Source of the DNA: Cheiracanthium punctorium
Lineage: Eukaryota; Arthropoda; Arachnida; Araneae; Cheiracanthiidae
Reading direction: 5' to 3'
Length of the DNA: 64,000 nt
NCBI GenBank assembly: GCA_038373885.1
Contig: JAWZYV010010226.1
Span: 434,001-498,000 of the forward strand
Below the pieces are notes generated by a model. It saw only the letters and a list, made by a program, of their open reading frames with translations, did no database searches and was not told the origin of the DNA. Made by a program: the position numbers and the translations under genes. Below are positions 57,384 to 64,000 of the stretch, piece by piece. The stretch's first letter is position 1; each line of letters opens with the position of its first letter.

Positions 57384-57549
57384 TGCGGAATATAATTAAC
57401 CACTTTTTCTAAGCATGATTTTTTGACTTAAAACATAGATAAATTTCTGCGCTATGCGGGTGAGCACGTTGCTACTTTGAAAAAATGCTTTTAAAAAATA
57501 CTGTTTTCAAAAAGTGGTTAATTGTATTCCGTAGTAGTTGGCAGCTATC
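57384..57549. mobile_element. MITE family 1, copy 9, left tip lost
   Basis: Begins abruptly at TGCGGAATATAATTAACCAC. The right end, reversed, is GATAGCTGCCAACTACTACG. About 18 bases of the left end are missing. The interior matches copies 7 and 8. Confidence 0.9.
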
Positions 57550-57629
57550 CTACTACCAGCAGAAAGTAAAACACAGCAAATATTTTGTGTGTCCCTCTAT
57601 ATTTATGCTAAGTTTATCAATTTCAATGG

Positions 57630-57853
57630 TTATGCCACTGAAAATGGTAAACGGCCGAGGTGTGAAGGTCCCGGGTTCGGGTCCCATCGCGCGGCTATCG
57701 ATCTAACGGTCTGGAGTTTTGGTAGGTTTTCTCCAGATGTAACGTGAATACGCGTTAGAAGCCGTTAGAAAGTCCTACTACCAAGGCACCGTCCATCCTA
57801 GCCAGGCACCCCGCTTGCAGGTTTGCCTTAAAAAACACAACACAACACAAAAC
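57630..57853 (+). mobile_element. tRNA-derived SINE, copy 4, 5' truncated, in satellite
   Basis: Flanks ATCAATTTCAATGG (57616-57629) and ATCACTTTCAATGG (57854-57867) differ at one base and are satellite sequence. The copy starts within the A box (TTATGCCACTG) and has the B box GGTCCCGGGTTCGGGTCCC and the full body to the AACACAACACAACAC tail. Confidence 0.93.
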
Positions 57854-58703
57854 ATCACTTTCAATGGAAAGTATTTAGTTACACACCTCTGTAATAAATG
57901 TTAATCTTGTTTTGTCCTACTACTACCGTTTGTACTCCGTAAAGGATCGTAACTATTTTGTGTGCTCTTGTATATTAATGCTGCGGTTGCCATTTTCAAC
58001 GAGAAGTATGTGGTTATACACTTCAATAATAAATATTAACTTTATTTTATACTGTCAATGTCGCCAATACAACTGAAAATATCAGAAATATTTTGCATGT
58101 CTCTGTATATTAATTCTAGGTTTGCCATTTTGAATGTAAAGTACATAGTTATACATTTAAATAAGAAAAAATAATTTATTTTGGTACTACTTCTACCGCG
58201 AATGGACTTGATAAGATCGGAAATGCTTTGTGCGTCCCTGTATATTAATAAAACGTTTACCATTTTAAATGAAGAGTACATAGTTAAAAGCTTCAGTAAT
58301 AACTATTAATTTTCTTCTGTATCACTACTATTACCAAAAGACCCTAAAAGATCGGAAACATTTTGTGTGTCTCTGTATATTAATGCTATGCTTACCATTT
58401 TCAATGAGAAATATGTAGTTATCAATAATAAACATTAACTTTGTTTTAGACTACGGATTCCGCCAACACAATTAGAAAGATCAGAAATATTTTGTGTGTC
58501 CCTATAAATTAATTCTAGGTTTATCATTTTGAATAGGGAATATATAGTTATACACTTCTATAATTAAATATTAATTTTGATCTGTCCTGCTACTATCGCA
58601 CGCAGACCATTGGATCTTAAAATGTTTTGTGTGTCCCTATATACTAATGCTACGGTTACCATTTGCAATGTTAGCATGTAGTTATATGCTACAATAATAA
58701 ATG

Positions 58704-58983
58704 CAGGATGATCAAAAAGTCCTCAAAAATTTTAAAAATTCATTAAAAAAGAACAAATAATGACAGAAAATTGCGGTTTGCACAAATAGGTTTAGAAGGT
58801 GATCGGATTTTTTTTAATGACAAGAAAGGTTGTAGTTCTAAATGTTACCGATAGGTTGCGCTGACATGCACAATGAGAAGAGTTTCCATTAAAAAGAATC
58901 CCAAATCTTATTTTATCCATGCAAACCTCAATTTCGCATCGTTATTTGTTCTTTTTTAACGAATTTTTAAACTTTGATGCACC
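58704..58983 (+). mobile_element. Mariner-type MITE, unit 1 of an inverted pair
   Basis: The ends CAGGATGATCAAAAAGTCC and, reversed, GGGTGCATCAAAGTTTAAAA extend into AAATTCATTAAAAAAGAACA-type arms. The core GGTTGTAGTTCTAAATGTTA, CCGATAGGTTGCGCTGACAT, GCACAATG is in plus orientation. It interrupts a satellite unit at its AAATATTAAC site; the left TA has become TG. Confidence 0.8.
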
Positions 58984-59310
58984 CAGGATGCGTCAAAAGC
59001 TCGTGAAAACTTCAAAAATTCATTAAAAAAGAATAAATACAAAAAGATATAATCAAAAGAATAAGATACAAAAGTGCAGTTTGCATAGAGAGGATTAGAG
59101 AGATTTCGGAATTCTTTTATTGGAAACTTGCTTCCCATTGTGCATGTCAGCGCCACCTATCGGTAACATTTGGAACTACAACCGTTCTTGTCATTAAAAA
59201 AAATTCCGTTCACCCACTATATATCTCTTTGAGCAAACCTCAATTTCCTATCATTATTTGTTCTTTTTTAATGAATTTTTAAAGTTTTTACGGACTTTTT
59301 TATCACATCG
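58984..59310 (-). mobile_element. Mariner-type MITE, unit 2 of the inverted pair
   Basis: The same family as unit 1 but the core is inverted (CATTGTGCATGTCAGCGCCA, CCTATCGGTAACATTTGGAA). The ends are CAGGATGCGTCAAAAGCTCG and, reversed, CGATGTGATAAAAAAGTCC. It is followed by TA and then by the resumed satellite unit. It abuts unit 1 with at most one or two bases between. Confidence 0.8.
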
Positions 59311-59390
59311 TATTAACTTTGTTTTGTACTACCAACACCACCAATAGACTTGACAATATCGGAAATATTTTCGGAGTCTCGGGCAAGGGC

Positions 59391-60750
59391 ATAACCCTTT
59401 TTTCGGTTACGTGACGAATGTTACCAGGCAACTACTACCGCAAGCCGCGTTAAGGAACTTCTTTCCAAAAAGAAAAAGAAACAATGACAAAAAGTCTTCG
59501 ACTAAAATTAAGTATATGAAAAATATATAAATACTCCAACTTTCAGAAAAAAGTAGTACCGTCGCATAATTGTTATTATGGATTCAAATAATTAATAACC
59601 TAGTAATAGAAAGTCAAATACAATTTTATTTAGAAATAATTTTTATGTTACAACTTGTTCCGCTAGGCTGGTTTTTATTACTTTTTGCGGTCTGTACTTA
59701 ATCTTGTCATAAAAGCCTTATTTGGGATTTTAAAAAGATGATTTAGAAATGTGATACCCAATATTTGTGTTTGTTTAAGAGAATAATGTTTTGAATTTAT
59801 TTACAATCTTTGATAAATTTTTTAGTGCATAAACATTAAATTTAAAGTATAAAAAATATTTACAGTACAGGTAAATTTCACTTAATGTTCCAAATTAGCA
59901 TGTATAAATCATTAGAAAAAATGGTTTAAATATTAATTATCAAAATGCTTTTCCTGAGTAAGTGTTAAATATCTTTAAAATGTTCTTGTTTTTATTTGAA
60001 AATTACTGTATTGCTAGAGATAAAACGTTTAAGTCTTTGAAAAATAAATTAGCTTGCTTTATGGGAATTTATTAAAACTCTTATTATAGAAATTCTAAAC
60101 ATGCATTTTGAAGAACTGGCTGTCGCATTTTATCATCTTTTCAATTTGTTTCTTAATTGAAAACAAACTGCTGATGACAATGAAAAGTAAATAATTTAGC
60201 GAAGAGATTACAACTTCTTGCAATGCCATTTGTTTAGTAAATTCGCTACGATTGCAGGTAATTAAATTTTATGAAACTGAAAGATCTCGCCTACGCCTGA
60301 GAGTGATTCAACATGTGAAACCTTTCTTTGAAATAAAAAAATATCCATTACCGCTACAAAAAGAGATATAAAGGAAAATGTGTTTCAATTCCTGAAATAT
60401 TTAGGAATGCCTGAGGTGTGCAGCATTATATATTGTAAAACGTAAAATTAGGAACAAAATTAAAATGTAAGGTATGGCACACTTTTTTCCATTAAAGCAA
60501 ATGCATAAATTATGCACTCCGATTTATTGCCTTACTGCACACAAAAGTTGAGTTTTTTTTTTTAAAGGAGCAAAAAGCTTTGCCAAACCAAACACAGAAT
60601 TTGCCTTTTAGTGGCTATATTTTTTATTATACGTAATAAAGATTGTGAACTATATTTAAATGACTGTTTCACAAGTAGTTAAATGGATTCGGTTTCTCCC
60701 TCCCCCCCATCCCCAAAAAATGTTCGATTCCTTCGAATAATCTACTCATT
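59391..60750. other. No recognisable gene
   Basis: A+T-rich sequence with no identifiable feature. Confidence 0.55.
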
Positions 60751-61108
60751 GGGCCCGTTCGAGAATTCACCGGTTGGTTATGCACCGGTGCTACCGGTCG
60801 CGGTCATTCTCCGGTTAAGTGACGTCACGGTTGTCAACCGGTTTCGGTCATCCTCACCACATCGGATTCTAAGCCGAGAAAACAAAAATAAACGCTGGCA
60901 ACACTACGATAATAACCGGAATAACCCACCTCGCTAGCAGGGTCATTCTGGTTGCGCTCTGGTCACGCTGAGCAGACAACCGCTACATGACCGAAACGTT
61001 TTCGAACGCGGTTACTTCTAGAGCTCCGCCCCACGCTCCGCCTTTTCGAACGCTCTGGTCGTGCACCGGTGTTACCGGTGCACAACCGATGAATTCTCGA
61101 ACGCGCCC
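60751..61108. mobile_element. G+C-rich MITE with about 45-bp inverted ends
   Basis: The left end GGGCCCGTTCGAGAATTCAC (then CGGTTGGTTATGCACCGGTG) and the reversed right end GGGCGCGTTCGAGAATTCAT (then CGGTTGTGCACCGGTAACAC) stand out by base composition from the A+T-rich flanks. Flanking triplets are ATT and TTT, so a 3-bp PIF/Harbinger-like duplication is possible but not shown. The short frame at 60683-60937 crosses the border and is not a gene. Confidence 0.7.
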
Positions 61109-61879
61109 TTTATATACAATTTTTTGTAGTCCGAGTGAAGCACTTGGGTCCAAGCGCGCCCTATAAATTGTAAGCTTTGATGATTTATTTTATTGGTAAA
61201 GAAAAAAGTGATAGACACATGGATGATATCTACTTTTTTTATAGCATAAATTTTTACGAATGTCCTACTTGATTAGTCCATTCAATATTAATGACTTCGA
61301 AAGGTTTCGCCAAATATGAAAAAATTAAGTGGGGAAATCTTTTATTTTGGCGGAGAATCTGCTCTGATGGTAATTTTCAAATCATCGCCATTCAATACGG
61401 TTGGTGCAGTTGATCCTAGTTCAATGCCATTCTGATACCCATCAAAAATTCTGATACCCATCAATATTTGCAAGTAATACTCTTTTGTATATGACACTTA
61501 ATGTTATCAAATCACATAATGAATGACTTTAGAATTCAGCTGAACAGATCTCTGATGTTTCTCTGAATAACTCGGACACATTATCCAGAAAAAATCCTGA
61601 GTGTTCAAGTATGAAAGTAGGGGGTGGGGGGGGGGAAGTAAATAATGTTTCTAATGCGGTCTGTGTCTTAACAAAATGTTTACATACCATAAACGGATAA
61701 CACATCTGTAATAATATACGCTATGGCCAATCCGTAATTATGATTAGAATTATAATGCTCAATCAGTTGGATGTTGTGTCTGTCGAATATCTTAAATATA
61801 CAGGGTGCCCAGCGATTAAACGAAAATTGGAAGCTACAATCGCTTTTTATTGCGATGCAATACTGACGTAACATTTGGT
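61109..61879. other. No gene; solitary mariner-like end near 61798
   Basis: Mostly A+T-rich. TATACAGGGTGCCCAGCG at about 61797 looks like one end of a TA-inserting element, but no partner was found. Confidence 0.45.
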
Positions 61880-62640
61880 GACACAACACTACCAACGCTT
61901 CCTACACATAGAAAGCCTTACCACTCCTACGTCACCAAGCTTTGACGTCATCACTAGGCCTACGAAAATGACGTCATCGAAGTTACTGTTTAAATTTCTG
62001 GTGAGTGCTACAAATATTAGAAAATATCTTAAATTAAATATTAAATTTAAAATACCTTTCTCATACTAAATTATTCATTCTGATCTATTTCCTTATCATA
62101 TTATCTAATTAATCATGGTTAAAAACTGCCATTTGTCGTAAAATTAAATTTTTTTGTCTCAAAGTATTAAAATTTTGTTATGCATGAGTAAACTGACCAG
62201 AAATTTTTAATAGTTTCATTTTGTGAAATTTAAACTTTTAAATTTTTTCCACGACTTTGAGGGTGTTTGGCGGGGGTTTGCCACGATGGAAAAGTGTCTG
62301 GCAAGGGATAAAGTGATTTCTAGTATTGCGAAGAAGAACATATAAAAAAATTAAGCTTTATAAAATGACGAAAATATTCTGCAATATTATACGCCTTTGC
62401 CACCTGTTACGTGCCAAAGCTACGGTCATCCAAACCTTATAGTGGCCGTTTGATCCTACCAATGTTGGGGGGTATGCGTAGAGAAAGTTTCAGCTTTTAT
62501 ACTATGACGAAGGCCTGGCGGTCGCTGGCTCTTAGACTATTTTACTTTGTGAAAATAAATGTGTGATGACGTCATTGTAGTGGACCTAGTGATGACGTAA
62601 AAGTTTCTGTTCTCAGGCAACGCCTCACAGTGGAGTATTC
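61880..62640. repeat. Repeat family D, inverted copy with foreign insert
   Basis: CAACGCTTCCTACACATAG, CCACTCCTACGTCACCAAGC, TTTGACGTCATCACTAGGCC, TGGTGAGTGCTACAAATATT and following match the reverse complement of 52680-53045. At 62200-62240 the other arm begins, but about 300 bp (62245-62545) of unrelated sequence intervenes before TTTTACTTTGTGAAAATAAA and GACCTAGTGATGACGTAAAA resume. That insert (GGTGTTTGGCGGGGGTTTGC...) has no repeat partner here. Confidence 0.65.
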
Positions 62641-63768
62641 GCATCAAAATCCTGGCCAAAAGTCGAAAATTTTAAATTTGTTTAAAAACAGTAATATATA
62701 TGTTTTTGGATAGCCTAGTAACTGATGCATCATGTAATGCATGTTTTTCGACCATAATTCATATCCAAAAGATGCAACACTCGGTTCAAAAGCAAGTTTC
62801 TTCATTTACGGCAAGAGATTTCAGCATTTCCTATTACTTCGTCTTGCATTTTTTACGGGCTCTTTAAATTAATTTACTCATTTGATACTAAGTATAATTG
62901 TAGTAAAATATATGTATTTCAATTATATGTATCTATTAGCTTGAAAAAATAATATGACTTTTTTTTTTAAAAATTGTAAACTTTTTTTTTCTAATTTTTT
63001 TTCAAAGATCCACATTTCAAAAAGCTTTTTAAAGGGGTGTCGCGGTTTGTCGCGCCTAATTTCAACTATAATCGCAATTATTGAAGTATTGAGTGTCTAT
63101 TCCAAGAAAAAAATGATCCCCCAACATCCACCATTTTTATAAAAAAAATTATTTATACAGCGCCATTTTTATTTTTTTCGATAATTTTTCAACCGGTTTT
63201 CTCAAAAGGGATACAAACATACGCGCTTGTATTTCTCATAAACTATAAATTATGTGCAAGTGTTTTGATAAATGTATATAAAATTTCATTTCAGTTAAGA
63301 TTTAACATTGGTATTTTAAATTCAGGATGTAATTTCTTATTTTTCTGATGTAAATTTGCTATAAGAAGAAAATTTCTACATATTCCAAAATTGCCCTTTC
63401 TTAGTCCTGTAAATAGTCCCATCTATTTACAGCTTAGTTTACCATTTATGTCGTAAATTGTGTCCAAAGCAAAAACTCCCCATTTTTGGATCTTAAAGGT
63501 TGGCAACTGTGACTTCGGGTCATTGGAGTGTGTGTAAACAGAAACACGTGCTAGCTCTTTAAGTCATTTTGAAGTGTTGGCTTGAAATAAATTACTTTCT
63601 CCTCCAGCTTGGAATGGGATTTTATGGGTTTCAAGTAGGCTTCTTTTAAGCAGTGTCCTTTTAGCTGCTCTAGACAAAGGCCAAGGACAAAGAGCAAGCC
63701 TTATTACAGTGAGACCCTACAACTTCTCTGCCAGAGGGGCCCGATGGTGGTCATCCCCCTCTCTCTCT

Positions 63769-63802
<34 letters not shown>

Positions 63803-64000
63803 GATTCTGAGTGAAGACGAATATCAGAGTTCAAAAGAATCAGAATGAAAAAGTTAATCTTCAGAAGTCATTAGAAAACTAAGATCCCTATAGTAACTAC
63901 ATTTAGATAAGTAAAAAATCTAAAAAATTTTTATGATAAAAATTGATTTATAGATAAGTAGTATTATATTTATAAGTATTATTAAAGTATTACATTTATA
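62641..64000. other. No recognisable gene; long poly-A near 63770
   Basis: A+T-rich. A CT run followed by about 30 A (63758-63800) could be a retroposon tail (preceded by a more G+C-rich 63640-63755), but no head or duplication was identified. Confidence 0.5.

Larger units (their letters stand above)
57555..59390 (+). repeat. Diverged satellite array, about 134-bp units
   Basis: Units carry ATTTTGTGTGTCCCTGTATA, TTAATGCTA-GGTTTACCATT, TCAATGAGAAGTA, ATACACTTCAATAATAAAT, ATTAACTTTGTTTTGTACTA and CTACCGC. The TTTTGTGTGTC word recurs at about 57582, 57955, 58089, 58226, 58359, 58490 and 58624, roughly every 134 bp. The array is split by a SINE (57630-57853) and a pair of MITEs (58704-59310), after which one more unit begins. 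Confidence 0.85.

Noticed and set aside
63485..63510. AAGGTTGGCAACTGTG as a right end of MITE family 1 or 2
   Set aside because: Only one end is visible and the 6 bases after it have no upstream match next to a CACAGTTGCC sequence.
1..64000. CRISPR arrays, operons, bacterial defence systems or integrons
   Set aside because: The sequence is eukaryotic in character; direct repeats here are satellites, minisatellites and transposon parts, and no prokaryotic gene pattern is present.

Overview
The window is A+T-rich eukaryotic DNA with almost no gene content. It is a dense, nested mosaic of mostly non-autonomous transposons, relics and simple repeats. Mariner-type transposase relics, a FLYWCH-MULE transposase, an RNase H-bearing LINE tail ending in CAA repeats, tRNA-derived SINEs and an RTE-like tail suggest an arthropod, and the combination suggests a spider or other arachnid. 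That placement is inference; no taxonomic marker gene is present. There are no operons, CRISPR arrays or bacterial features.

Host gene content: the only plausible host locus is a TATA-box promoter at 11.9 kb followed by a short first exon (ATG at 12035, splice donor after 12083). The exon encodes a signal-peptide-like start and ends in a phase-1 donor. No convincing second exon was found, so everything to the right may be one very long first intron.

Layout. 1-1226 and 26445-28020 hold inverted copies of a roughly 145-bp tandem-unit repeat with CTCF-like motifs. 2.9-3.5, 18.8-19.1, 25.5-25.9 and 45.7-46.2 kb hold decayed mariner transposases. 13.8-16.5 kb holds two TTAA-flanked MITEs. Ten copies or half-copies of one MITE and two of a sister MITE are scattered from 22 to 57.5 kb. 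Complete copies of both families lie between 6-bp target duplications. hAT-type elements with 8-bp duplications lie at 6.4, 10.7, 38.9-40.8, 50.5 and 56.9 kb. At 40973-42750 is a mariner-like element with two 702-bp inverted arms around a helix-turn-helix ORF, abutting a pogo-like MITE. A diverged satellite of about 134-bp units lies at 57.5-59.4 kb and is split by a SINE and a pair of MITEs.

The main discovery candidate is 47132-51289: a 4,158-bp Mutator-like element inside a tRNA-derived SINE. It has a 9-bp target duplication and carries a FLYWCH-MULE transposase. Its terminal inverted repeats are made of a 33-bp minisatellite, itself a dimer of 16/17-bp half-units that each start with a CACCGAC motif. 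The transposase is complete except for a frame break in an 11-C run just before the catalytic glutamate.
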